Assembly: GCF_030272615.1 (NCBI RefSeq)
Contig: NC_081410.1
Span: 191,105,619-191,169,618, forward strand
Direction: 5' to 3'
Origin: Cryptomeria japonica
Lineage: Eukaryota; Streptophyta; Pinopsida; Cupressales; Cupressaceae
DNA length: 64,000 bases
Position numbers and translations under genes: made by a program. Of the stretch, positions 13,571 to 27,100 are shown piece after piece (the stretch's first letter is position 1; every line of letters starts with the position of its first letter). Below the pieces are notes generated by a model. The model was not told the origin of the DNA. It made no database searches and saw only the letters and a program-made list of their open reading frames with translations.

Positions 13571-14729
13571 TGTATACACCTAAAAATGGTATGAAGATAA
13601 TTAATTAAATAAGTAGTTATTTAATTAATCCCCCTTCCCAATTTAATCGAATTCATTAGCAATTTGATTAAATTCCGCATTCACCTACTTATTAATAAAT
13701 CTAAGGATTTGTTTAATAAGTTCATTTCAATAGTCCCCTTTGATTAATTAATCTAAATTAATTAATCCTCCCCCCATTTAATTCATTTCTTGTAATCCCC
13801 TAATTAATTAAAAACAAATCAATTTATGAGTTGTTGAAAGTTAGCCTTTTCCTATTATGTGAATTTTTAAATTCAAATTACTCACATGCCTCCTAACTTC
13901 TAACCACCTAACCTAACCACCCCCTAACCTAACCCATTCCACCTAATCCTGGGTTTAACTAACCTTGCACATCCTAACCTCCTTATTCTAACCTCCTATG
14001 GGTTGGATATCCTCCCCTTGAGACACATGGCACTTAGGTCACATGTCTCCTCCCTTGGACACTTGCCCTCTTATGAGCAAGGCTCCTTGACACTTGTCAC
14101 CACAGAGATGATAAGTGTCCCTCCCTCCAACCTCTTCTCCAACCTCCTCCAATTTGACCCTTGATATCTTCAGATTCAATCTTCACCATTGATTCCTGCC
14201 ACCTCACCCCTGGCCTTGGAAATCCTATAAATATCCCCCATTTTGGAGCACAAAGGATCCCATCTCATTTTCATCTTATGCATTCTTATTATAGGCACAT
14301 CTATCTCATATCATTTTAGAGCATTGTTATTATAGACATATCATTTCTAGCATTTTAGTTTAGCATTGTTATCATGTTTTGCATCTTAGATCTAGCTTAA
14401 TTTGATCATATTCTAGCATAATCAATCTCTCATTTAGCTTAATCATGCATCTCATTAGCTTAATTATCTTCTTGGATCAATCTAGCATAATAATACACTC
14501 ATCTAGCTTTCATATCATATCCTTTTAAATCCTCCATCTAGGTGTAGTCAAGTCACTAGGATTGCTCATTTAGCTCTGAAAGCAAATTCATACTCGCATC
14601 TCTTAGGAGGTGATAGGTCGCTTTGTCATGGTTTATCTTTCATTTTATTTTAATTTTCTAACCATGCTTGTAATGATCTATTGAGTGTTTGTGTTGCAGC
14701 TGCAGGTATCCTACTTCACACGAACGACA
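13571..14729 (+). mobile_element. Solo LTR, 1159 bp, with perfect 5-bp target duplication
   Basis: The element starts TGTATACACCTAAAAATGG and ends CACGAACGACA, giving TG...CA termini. It is flanked by ACTAT at 13566-13570 and again at 14730-14734. A TATA box lies at 14226-14233, followed by a long leader-like region, which fixes the plus orientation. No internal region or second LTR is present, so it is read as a solo LTR left by recombination between the two LTRs of a full element. Its start resembles that of the solo LTR at 37091-38191 (TGTAGACAC). Confidence 0.85.
14226..14233 (+). promoter_or_regulatory. TATA box of the solo LTR
   Basis: TATAAATA sits about 655 bp into the LTR within CCTATAAATATCCCCC. 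It separates a C-rich upstream (U3-like) part from a leader-like downstream part. Inferred from position and sequence only. Confidence 0.6.
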
Positions 14730-14734
14730 ACTAT

Positions 14735-16150
14735 CATTTTTTGCAATCTTTTTGGCACATTGACACAAGTATATATACTTACGTATTTGAAATAGACACA
14801 TAGTTCGGGTTTTAATTTTGTAATTATATAATCATTGTTATGTATAATATATATGATAATTAGGGTTTATATTTTATTGATTTATACTCATATCTATATA
14901 CTATGTATATATTTTGTGGCATTCTATATATTTTTTAACAATATTGTATATTTACATGTGTCATATACACAACCATGGTATATATGTGACTGTGTATATA
15001 GTGCATTACATATACACACTGTTACCCTTACATTTAATAAATCGTGAGCTACATTTTCTTTTATAATCATCTCTGAAGGTATTGTTCCATTTAAAAAAAA
15101 AATTTAATTTGACTTTGCCTTTTAGTTTACATGTTTAGATTCAATATTAATATTAATATTTCTTTTGTTTTAACTTGTGTAGGGTTGTGGTTGTACTTAA
15201 AAGTCAGTTTTGTAATTTTTGTTTGTTTTTTTATTTAACATTTGATTAATATATAAAAATAAATAAAATTTTAATTTCCTTTATTTTTTTAAATATTTTT
15301 TTGTAGGCAACCAACCCCTAATTTAAAAATTCAAAAGGCACTAGAAAGATGATTTAAAAACCCACGTTGTGGTGCAAATGAATTTTCCATGTCTTTTTTT
15401 TTTTTCAAAAATCAATTGCACTCATTTAAATTCAAACTTCTATTACCAATTTTTTACCTTTCAAGTCAAAAAATGACCCCACATAGAGTCTTAGGTCTTC
15501 ATAGTTAAAATCTTAAGAAAAATTTCATGGTTAAGGGAGTTTAAATCAAGTCCAAAGCCTTTGATTTATGAAAAAGAAGTTGCAACCAATAAATTCTTTC
15601 TTTTGCCAAGTCAAAGCTTTGAAAGAAGGTTCCACATAAAATAAGTCAAAGCGGAGTTCATATTGGCTTGGAGGGAATTGGAGATTCAAAAGGATAGTCT
15701 CCATGTTATGTTTTAGGATTGCTTCATGTTTTGTTTTAGGATTTACATTTTCTTGAAAGTTTTAGAGCCTCTTCAACAAATCCATTTGGTACATACCATG
15801 TAGCAGGCTCAAAATTTAACGACCACCCCTAATTGTCATATGAAAATTCGATTATGGTTTGGTCATTTGAATGCCTTTCATTTGATGTTTTAAGAAAAAT
15901 ATAAATTTTCAAGAAATATTTGAATTATCAAAATTTAATATAAAATCTTCTATATTTAATCTTATTAAAAATATCTAATAAATTAAAAATAATTATATTT
16001 TATTTTGATAAGATTCTAAAATTATATATAATTTTATAGTATAAGCATCATAAAATTCTATATATTAATATTAAATGATGTTGATAATACATGACAAAAT
16101 AGGCCTATTAATGGGCTTTGTTGGGTTCATCCGACATCGAGCAAAGTATT
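14735..16150. other. AT-rich non-genic DNA
   Basis: AT-rich spacer with microsatellite-like TATA runs near 14770-15020. No coding region could be supported. Confidence 0.5.
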
Positions 16151-16166
16151 GAAGGTGGAATGATTT

Positions 16167-16624
16167 AAGCCGAAGATAGGGTGGTATAAAATTATTTTTG
16201 ATGGAGCTTCCAGGGCAACCTAGACCTTCAAGTGCCAGGTTTGTGGCCTCTGACTAGGAAGGAAATATCCTAGCGATTGGCGTGACTAAGCTCCCAAAGG
16301 GCACAAATAATGAAGCCAAGGAACAAGCTGTGATCAAGGCTTTGAAAATGGCAAAAAATATGGGTCTAAACAATATCCACCTTGAAGGCAATTCACAGAT
16401 AATAATTAATAAAATTAATAGAGGGGAGATCCACGCTTGGAAATCGAATAAATTTGTATCCGTTGCCACCTTTTAGAAACTTTTGATGATTATGAAGTGA
16501 GTCATGTTTTGCGATTAGGCAATGATCTAGCAAACAGGTTGTTGAATTGGGCACTTTCCTTGAATGATGAATCGAGAAGTATGGTAGAGTATTTCAAAGA
16601 TCTCAATCTTGTATTGAGCATGTG
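16167..16624 (+). pseudogene. LINE RNase H domain fragment (plus strand)
   Basis: This is the C-terminal RNase H of a plant L1-type ORF2, broken by stops and at least two frameshifts. In order it shows the first Asp block IIFDGASRA, the Glu block NNEAKEQAV, the Asp block LEGNSQIIINKI (where the usual GDS is GNS, so that Asp is lost) and a tail block LRLGNDLANRLLNWA. It lies head-to-head with the minus-strand LINE-2 fragment that begins immediately to its right. It is therefore either part of another LINE or an inverted end of the same one. Confidence 0.75.
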
Positions 16625-17673
16625 AAGTATGCTACCATCTTTAGGGATCATTAGTGATTTGGCAAGGTGGCAGTCAGATGTGATGGGGGTCATCTTGGGA
16701 ATTATTAAATGCCATGAAGATAGTAGTATACCATGTTGCATAGAGAAATGGGCTTGAAGTCTTCCCATATTGATGCATTCTCTTTTTTTGGAATTAGGGT
16801 AGGTATGATTAATTTCCTTCAAGAATCTACCAGCCTTTTGAATTGATATTAAGGCTTCCACCATATCATTACCTATGACGTCCCAACATTTATGGTAAAA
16901 GATAACTGGAAACCCATTTGGACCTCTAGTGCTTTATCCATTTGAAATTGAGCTAGGGCTGCTTCTACTTCATCCCTTATTATCCACTCATTTAGCATAC
17001 GGTTTTGCTCATCAGTTATCATCTTGGGGATGAATTGAAGACATTTTCTCTGACTGTCTAAATATAAACCTTCCAAGCTATTGAAAATACCTCTCAAGTA
17101 GGCTATTGAACTTTTAGAAATTAGGGTGGGATCCTCTATCACTGAATTATCTTCTTTGCAAATTTGAGTGATTTTGTTTATTGCTCTCCTCTGCTTGACT
17201 GAGTTGTGGAAGAACTTGGATTTTTTTTCAGAAAAATATAAAATAGCATTGAAATCAGCCTCCAAAATGAAAATGTTGTTCGTAAATCTTGATAGAAGCC
17301 CTTCAATCTCTGTCCATACTTCTCTTTTCTTTAAAGTGGGTGTAGGACCATAAACATTTATGAGAATGAACTTAAGATTTCTATTGAGGGATCTAACCAA
17401 GTCTCCTTGCCAATGCCTTTTAGCTACCAGTGGCTCAGATTTGACTGCATTCCTCCTTCATAATATGGCCAATCCTCCTCAGGCTCCTTCTGCATTGACT
17501 ACATCCACATGCTAAGGTCCTAATTTATGTACAAAGTTAGCAATTTCTTCAACATTCATTTTTGTTTCTTGGAGTAAAGATAAATTAGTCTTAATTGAGA
17601 GACACTTGAGCTTGACCAAGCACTTCTTACTAGGGGCTCCCAGGCCCCTAACATTCCATGACAAGAGCTTCAT
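16625..17673 (-). pseudogene. LINE-2 ORF2 remnant (endonuclease N-half fused to RT N-terminus)
   Basis: The start at 17673 gives MKLLSWNVRGLGAP, the APE-type endonuclease entry block, followed by SLLQETKM with the catalytic Glu, INVYGPTPTL and LEADFNAIL (usually GDFNA). After about residue 175 the sequence jumps to an RT lead-in block (EVEAALAQFQMDKA), then INHTYLTLIPKK in a shifted frame. The second half of the endonuclease and the linker are missing. Stops at two GG-adjacent positions (before HVDVV and before GGLAIL) and later frameshifts make it non-functional. Confidence 0.75.
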
Positions 17674-19637
17674 TGCTCTTGGGGAAGGGGTTTTCCCTTC
17701 CCCTGAGATAACAGGGTTTTAATCTTCGTTTGACCTTCTGCCTGTCCATCCTTTGTCCAAAGCTCTAAAAAGACTTCCTCTTCTGTTGGGGGTCCCTTTT
17801 CCATAGTCGGGCATCTTCCTGGATGACATTTCCTATTAGAATCCTAGTGCATGATCGGTTCTGCCTACATCATCCTCAACAAATTCATGTGGGTCTTCCT
17901 TAGCCAAGCCTTCTTCATCTAGGCTATCCAAGTCCATTATTTTTTGGATCAAGGCTTGTCTTACAATCTCAATTTCATCTACATCCAAGTTTCCAACCTT
18001 AGGGTCCTTCATCTCAATTGACTTTACTCTCATTCCTTTTGCTGTAGAATCCTCATGGCTATTTTGATTATGAGAAAATAATGGGTTGTTTATCTATTTT
18101 GTAGCATTAGATTGATCCAATTGAGAAATTGTTTCAAGGTTGCTATTGATTTCTTCTTGTAGGTTCTCTACCTTATGGACACAATATTCTAGCTGTTCTT
18201 TTAACCTTAGATCTTTCTGCATGGGTTCATATTCCTTATTAGACAGTCTTCCATTATTATTATTATCATTGGGGGGGAGGGATGAGTCTCCTCACTTGTC
18301 TTACATTGAGTGACTTGGGGAAGAACTATATTTTCAAATCCCAGGGAAGAATTTTGGGGAGGCCTATCTTGATTCTTATTATTAACCATCTTCCCATCAA
18401 GATTCTGTGAATCTAGCATCAAATCTACACCAACATCTATTACAGAGTGCAAGATTTATGTGTTTAGGCATGGGGGGTTAAACATCTGTTGATCTGCTAA
18501 TGACATATTACTTTCCCTCGATCTACCACCCACCCCAAAGGTGTAATCTATAGATTTCCCTGAGCTCATCGAGTAGCTGGCGATGAAGCTTTTGATAATA
18601 ATGCATTTGCCCCCAAATGATTCAATTACAATCTTTTGAAACCATTTCCCCTTCTTTGTTAGGATCTCTAGATTTTCTAGATATCTGAAGTTCATATCTA
18701 GTTCAATCAAGATCTTGACAACCCCAAATTTTCCAAGGAAGAACTCCTCTTTGAATCCAATCACTCTTCCTATGGAATTTCTAATCTTTTTTAATATTTC
18801 TACACTCCAGTATTCAGATGGAAGATTAAGAAGGGTAACCTAGAATTGGAAGTGGGTTGAGCAGTGTAGTGCAGGATTAAAATTTAGTTCGTAGTCCAAC
18901 TTGAAAAAATAGAAGCCCTCAAAGAACATTGGCTCCCCAAATAAAATTTTCTTTTTTAGGTTTTGATTTATGCATTCTAGAAGAAAGAAACCTTCAACAA
19001 GATCTTTGACACTTACCCGATCCTCAAAGGTCAACCTAAACCACTCCAACATTCTCTACATCGAAAGATCCTTGCCTGACCATTTGACAAATAATCCGTG
19101 ATTCTTTAAATATTCATAGTGCGGTTGAAAGAAGGATGAAGATATTGATATCAACTTGGATCTTTTGTCCGATGGCAAATAGGGCTTATTATTTTAGGTG
19201 CTAATAATAGAGATCTAAGGGTTGACTTTCCTTCATCATTTATGGGGGATTGCCATTATATCCATATCCCTAATTCTTTTTTGGAGGAGGTCTTTTTTGA
19301 TTCCCAATCCTCCCATGCCCAAGATCATGAGTCTACCTCTTCTGTTACTTCGACCCTTCTTGGAATTCCTTTTGTGGCTCAATCCCTTTCACCCTCGCTG
19401 ATGGAGCATTGTGATCTTCCTTACTGACTGTCGCTTTGATGATTTCCTAAGGGCTCCATTCGCTGATTGAACCGATGCGTTGGTAGGTCGATTGCTAATT
19501 GGGATTATGTTTGCCACAGTAAGCACTCAGTTCTTGTCATTTCCGCTAGCCTGTCCCTATCATTGACCAGGTCTTCATTGAGCTGTACGCCAGGATTGAC
19601 CTGTGAAATTTTGTCTCTGCTGTACTTTGTGCGCCAT
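17674..19637 (-). pseudogene. LINE-2 ORF1 remnant (DUF4283-like nucleic-acid-binding protein)
   Basis: A minus-strand frame beginning MAHKVQQRQNFTGQ at 19637 stays in one frame, interrupted by many stops, to about 18207. The central part has the plant LINE ORF1 look: NHGLFVKWSGK, a FYFFKLDYELNFNP block, then LPSEYWSVEILKKIRNSIG and VKILIELDMN. This corresponds to the DUF4283 region found upstream of zinc knuckles in these proteins; no intact CCHC is visible. An acidic C-terminal piece (18033-17836) lies in another frame, so at least one frameshift is present. Confidence 0.7.
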
Positions 19638-19642
19638 TTCTC

Positions 19643-20390
19643 TCCATATATTATTTTAATTATATTTATGGAGTATTAATTATAATTGATCTTAATACAA
19701 TAACTTTTAATAATTCTAAAACTATATAATATAAATAATAAAGTGAAACTATGTATTTTTTAGTGTCTAAATGAAAAATATTTAAATTTATGATTAAATG
19801 TATAAAATTATATTGTATATATTAAAATGATTAAAAAAATTATGATTTTCAAAAAGTATAAATAAAAAATAGAAAGATTTCAAAAACAATTATACAAAAT
19901 TATAATTATAAAAGATACAAATATTTTTTTAAATAGAAAAATTTATTGTGTAATACTTGTAATGAAATAGTTTAATTATTTATTATATTTAATTTAAATG
20001 ATATGAATTAAATTCTAATACAATAGTTAATATATTTTAATACCTATATTTTCAAAAATATAAAAGAAATTATTAAAATATATATATATATATTTATACA
20101 AAAAAATCACTTTATTTACAAGATTATCAATAAAAAATGAAAAAGTTATTTAAAATAGATATTTATTTTTTAAATATAAAGAAACCTAAAAAGAGCCTAT
20201 AAAATCTATCATCCCTATAAATTTTCTCCTTTAACACCACTTTTTTTTCATATTGTAAATAAATAATTTCTAGTTTAAAAATATAAATCTCAACTTTATA
20301 AAAATTAAATTTATTTTGAAAACCAAAATAATAATCACTTTTGATTGGTGCAAAAAATCAATTAATTAGACCTAAGTGTATGCATATTAA
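19643..20390 (+). repeat. AT-rich dispersed repeat, copy A
   Basis: This sequence of about 750 bp is homologous throughout to copy B (36478-38492, minus) and copy C (62502-63202, plus). Shared landmarks in order are AATTATAATTGATCTTAATA, ATTTAAATTTATGATT, TTGTATATATTAAAATGATT, AAATCTATCATYCCTA and a terminal TTAGACCTAAGTG-like segment. It has no coding capacity. Copy A lacks the insertions present in copy B, so it preserves the empty site. LINE-2 abuts its left end. Confidence 0.8.
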
Positions 20391-20744
20391 AATTATTATT
20401 ATTATTAAAATAATTACACTATCATTTGATCATTTCAAAACAAATACAATGGTGATGGATATTATAACTATTATAATAACTAGCAATTGCACCTTGGTGT
20501 GCAATGGGTATGTTGAAAGAGGTGTGTAAGGTGAACTAGTAAAAACATTGGTCTATTTTTTTATATAATTGGGTAATACATGAGATCACTTGGTAGGTCA
20601 TAATGTTGTTTGTGCAACAAAGTTCTCATTAGAGAAGTGATAGCTTTAGATTAACTATGCATCCACTTACAATGATAAAATCATAATTGAAATAAAACCT
20701 TTAAATTGAGAAGAAAATCAAGTTTCATTACAAACAAAATATGG
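20391..20744. other. Short AT-rich spacer
   Basis: Nothing recognisable between repeat copy A and the purine-rich tract. Confidence 0.5.
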
Positions 20745-22395
<1,651 letters not shown>

Positions 22396-22954
22396 ATAGA
22401 TTGAGATAATAATCAAATGACATGTTACGGTCCATAGTATCTCTTCAAGGACACATCTACAAGTTATTGGTATGAAATGAGTAATCAATAGTTAGTTTCT
22501 CTCTCTTGCTCTCTTGTTCTAAACGTTTAATTTAGGTTTTAAGTTGGAATTTATTTTATTATATAAATTAAAATAAATTTCCAATATTTAATTGCTCTAT
22601 AATAAACAAAATTTTAATAAGATAAAAATAAAAAATTAGATTAATTCTAATATCTTTTAATTATTATTTGTAATTCCATAAAAAGACATAAATAATTAAA
22701 ATTAAATTTTAGCTTAATAAATAAATAATCTTGAAAAAAAGAAGTAAAAGAATTAAAAAATACAATATTTAATAAAAGGAGGTAACATTAAAAATATTCT
22801 CATCAAAGAAAATAGTAATAAAATAAATATTTTAAGTCTAAATATGATTATTCTACAATGACTAACATTTTGATAAGACAAATAATATAAATTAAATTAA
22901 TTTTAATATTTTTTAATTATTATTTGTAATTTCATAAAAAGATATAAATAAATT
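22396..22954. other. AT-rich spacer with a roughly 90-bp imperfect duplication
   Basis: Segments at about 22606-22695 and 22860-22950 share TTTTAATTATTATTTGTAAT and the flanking TTCATAAAAAGAYATAAATA. The second copy ends where LINE-1 begins. Sequence just after the LINE-1 poly(A) (from about 35690) resembles what follows the first copy, which suggests LINE-1 inserted into the second copy. The AT-richness makes this alignment uncertain. Confidence 0.5.
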
Positions 22955-22962
22955 ATTTACCA

Positions 22963-24147
22963 ATGGCAAGGAAGGAAGAAAAAAACTCTTTGCAAAATCA
23001 GTTACATGTCAATGGAGGAGCAGATACCAGAAGGAGCGGTAAGTCTTGGGAGACAAGCGAGAAGGAGACCTTCGAAGTAGATCTTACCAGTGTCTCGGAG
23101 GAGGATAGAGCGCTTTGGGTGGAGCACACGATGATTGGCAGAGTGGTTGGGCCTCAGATGACCAGGTATATCATAAAAGAATGGATATCCAAACATTGGG
23201 GCCTGAGATTGATAGTGAAATTCATTCCTAGGATCTTTTTCATAGTGGTTTTTGAAGATGGGATGGAAAGAAATAAGTTTTTATGCAAGGATAACTGGTT
23301 TATCAAGGAACATCCTCTGTATTTATAGCCTTGGTTCCCAAATTTTAATCCACTTCTGTTGGGAGTATATGATAGACCGGTTTGGATTAGGATGTATAAT
23401 TTGCCAATGGAGTATTAGGGAGATAAGTGCTTGGAAAAAATTGGTCGATCGCTAGGAACACTGTTGGAAATAGATGAAGATATTGTTGAAAATGATAGTT
23501 ACGTGTATGCATGGATGAAGATCATGGCGGTCAAGGAGATTCCATCTCAAATTTCATTAGTCACTATGGTAGGAATCTGGCTGCAACAGGTAGAGATTGA
23601 GAAAGAAATAGTTCCATACTTGAGATGTGATAGTAAAATGCATCGAGAGGAGGATTGCAGAATGTTTGTTAGGAAGGCTAGAAGAAGTAATTTCCCCAAA
23701 TAGACAAACAATAACCGTTGGGTAGAAAAAACCACTAAATCTCTATTTTTGGAACCGAGTTACTAGAAAGAACCACAAAAGGAAGAGAAGGAGGATCTAA
23801 TGGGGAAAGACCCCACTAAAACAAGTCTAATGGAGAATGTGGGGCATTTGAATCCGAAAATTGTAGAGCAGAAGGTATTAAATAATCAGTTACCTCTACT
23901 TTCTAATTCGGAATATGAAGAAGAATTAAGTCCAGAAGAAGAAGATGAAGAAGATGGGTTGGAGAATCTGGACCCTAGATGTATAAGTCAATCGGCAAAT
24001 GTTCTTTTGGGTAGAGCAAAAGGAAGTAGGGGAAGAAGGAGCCACAAGAAAGTCAGAGAGGAGAGGGTCTACAGGAAAGGCATTGTCAGTGTTTTGGACT
24101 TCATGAAGAGAACCAAGGGAGGGGACGCCTCCCTTGGAGAAAGATGA
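22963..24147 (+). pseudogene. LINE-1 ORF1 (DUF4283/zinc-knuckle RNA-binding protein)
   Basis: A 395-codon frame encoding the nucleic-acid-binding ORF1 protein that packages LINE RNA. A DUF4283-like region covers roughly residues 30-190 (IIKEWISKHWGL, VVFEDGMERNKFL, RPVWIRMYNLPMEY). The zinc knuckle near residues 222-236 reads YLRCDSKMHREEDC: the C-x4-H-x4-C spacing is kept, but the first Cys is Tyr, one G-to-A change from Cys. An acidic segment (EEEDEED) and a basic tail follow. Four in-frame TAG codons interrupt it, at 23326, 23416, 23701 and 23764. The stop overlaps the ORF2 start as ATGA. Dead as it stands. Confidence 0.85.
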
Positions 24148-27100
24148 AGATCCGTTCTTGGAATGTCAGGGGTCTATCGACCTCTAACAAGAAGCACTTG
24201 GTTAGAAGAGCATTAAAGAATCTAGATCATGATATAGTTTTGATGCAGGAAACCATGCTCAATGAAAAAAATATGAATGATTTCATTAATTCTTGCTATA
24301 ATTGGAATGACACTGCTCAAGCATCAAGAGGTTCTGCAAGAGGATTAGGGGTGCTTTGGAAATCTGAATCCTTCCAGGTTTCCAATATCTTTTCTTTCCA
24401 ATTCTGGATGGCTTGTTGGGTGGTTAGATTGGAGGATCAATTTGAATTTCCACTCCTTAATGTATATGGACCTACTAAGACAGAGGACAAGAAAGTAGTG
24501 TGGAATGAGATTATTACCCAAATGGAGGGTGTGGGATATGATAGGATGATTATGATAGGGGATTTTAATGCACTTTTGGAATTGGATGATAAAGTAGGAG
24601 GACTCAAGAAGAGTACACAAGTAATGGAAGATTTTAGATCATTTATAGATGATATGTGGGTAATGGACATTGTCCCTAAAAATGGTAGGTTTACTTGGAC
24701 CAACAAAAGGCACAATTTTTTGAATATCTCCGAAAGGTTGGATAGATTTTTTGTTGGTAAATTTTGGATAGATGGCTAGTTTAATCTCTCTTCTTTCATC
24801 ATCCCTCAATCGAGCTCCGACCACTTTCCCATCAGACTAATTGTGGATAGGAGTAAGCCCCCTCTGAGGAGTTATTTTAAGTTTCAAAGCATGTGGTGGA
24901 GAAACCCATCTTTTAATGATAACTTGAAATCTTGGTGGATGGAAAGTAAAATGGTTGGAGGTTCCCCAAGCTTCCGTTTTGTTAAGAGAATAGGCTTTCT
25001 CAAAAAGAAGATCAAGTTGTGGAACAAGGAGATTTTTAAGAACATATTCTCAGAAAAGGTTAGATTAGAGGAGGAAATGTCAAAATTAAATGAGAAAATC
25101 ATGGTGGTAGGTATGACAAATGCGGATTTTGAAATGGAGAAGAGTTTGAAGGATGAGTACATGGAAACTTTGCGAAGAGAAGAACTATATTGGAGGGGTA
25201 AGTCGAGAGAATTATGGATCGCAGAAGGTGATTCCAATACAAAATTCTTTCACGCCTTTGTGAAGGCAAGGAGAACTAAAAATCGAATAATCGGTATTCA
25301 GGACGACTTTGGCAAGAATTGCACTTCAGGGGAAGAAACTGAGAAAGCGGCGGTTGATCATTTTGCAAGAGTTTTGGGTAGCAGGGAAACTGATAAGGAG
25401 GTCTGTATACCACTGGTTGACAAAACCATAGAGAAATTGTTAAAACCCATAGATAACGAGATGCTTTTGGCACCTTTCTCAATTGAAGAGGTGAAAAAGG
25501 CCATATTCTCATTACACCCCCATAAATCACCAGGACCCGACGGTTTCACTGTGGAGGTATATCAGAGGTGTTGGGACTTTATGGGAGAGGACATACTTGA
25601 GGTTGTTGAAGATTTTAGAAAGAACAGAAGATTTGTTAAATCTATTAATCACACTATGATAGTCCTTATCCCAAAAAAATCAACATGTGCATCTATGTCA
25701 GATTACCGGCCTATTTCACTATGCAATGCCCTTTATAAAATTATCTTGAAATCAATGTTAGAGAGATTAAAAAAAATTCTGCACAGACTCATTTCAGAGA
25801 ATCAAAATGGATTCACACCTGGTAGGGAGCTCGCAGATAGCATTATTCTGACCTTAGAAGTAATACATTCAATGGTCACAAAGAAGATCAAAGGGATGGC
25901 GATCAAGCTTGATGTTTCCAAAGCGTACGATAAAGTGCTTTGGCATTTTCTGGAGCAAGTCCTAAGAAGGTTTGGTTTTGACAATAAGTGGATTGATTGC
26001 ATTAAATTCTGCATTTCCTCTATTTGCTTCTCTATTTTAGTTAATGGTGTAGTTTGTGGATTCTTTGCTGCAACTAACGAGCTGAGACAGGGAGACCCAT
26101 TATCTCCTTCCCTTTTCGTAATGATGGCTAAGGTTCTTGGAAATAGCATAAAGAATAAGTTCAGGGTGGGGGTTTGGAAAGGAATTCCTATTCATTAGGA
26201 TTTGGAAAATATGACACATTCCCAATTCGTGGATGATACCCTTTTGTTTGGTGTTTTGTTAGTTCGGGAAGCAGAGTCAATTAAGGAGATGCTGGAGGAA
26301 TATGCAAAGGAGTCAGGTCAGCACATGAATAAAGAGAAATCTCATATTTTCTTTCTAAACACCAGCAGACAGAATCAGAACTCTATTTTGCAGATATTGG
26401 GTTTTCCAAAAGGGGAGTTTCCCCTCCAATATTTAGGAATCTCAATCCGAGCAGGATCATCCCAAAAAAAACTTTGGGAAGAAGTGATCAATAAATGCAA
26501 AGGGAAGATTGACTTGTGGAAAAACAAATGGTTATCCCAGGCTAGAAGGATATAGATGATCCAATCTGTATTGTCCGCTGTCCCAATATATAGTATGTCT
26601 TGTTTTAAGATGACTAGGCAAGCCTATAGTAGTGTGGATGGTATGCTTAAGAAATTCTTGTGGGAAGGATCAAAAGAGGTTCAGAGAGTCCCGTTGATCA
26701 ATTTGGAAATAACTTGTCTCATTAAGGAGGAAGGAGGAGCAAGACCCAGAAAAATGGAGCTGCAAAACAAAGCTTTGGGTGCCAAGCTAGCATGGAAACT
26801 TTTCAAGAGCCCAAATAGATTATGGTGCAGAGTGATTAGGAATAAATATTTGGATTCTATGGAGGAAGACAGGATATTCACAATGGCCAATTTGGAGAAA
26901 GGCTCTCCAAGTTGGAATTTCATTTGGGATAGCAGAAGTCTACTCATAGACCATTTATCTTGGAATGTAGGTAATGGTTTGAAGGCTAAATTTTGGTCAT
27001 ATTCTTGGGGAGGAGAGAAACCATTGAAGGAAATCTTCGAAGATAATGATTGGGTTAATTTGGTGGAAGCAAGTATAGGTAGCAAAGTTAAGGATTATTT

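Larger units (their letters stand above)
16625..19637 (-). mobile_element. LINE-2: decayed L1-type LINE, internally deleted and 3'-truncated
   Basis: Minus-strand order is ORF1 (19637 to about 17674), then ORF2 with the first half of the endonuclease joined directly to the start of the reverse transcriptase. ORF2 ends near 16625 inside the RT. The 3' half is missing and replaced by an oppositely oriented RNase H fragment. The 5' end lies within a few bases of 19643, where AT-rich repeat copy A resumes. Confidence 0.8.

Noticed and set aside
13890-13980. Telomere-like CCTAACC motifs
   Set aside because: Irregular, not CCCTAAA tandem repeats, and inside a solo LTR.
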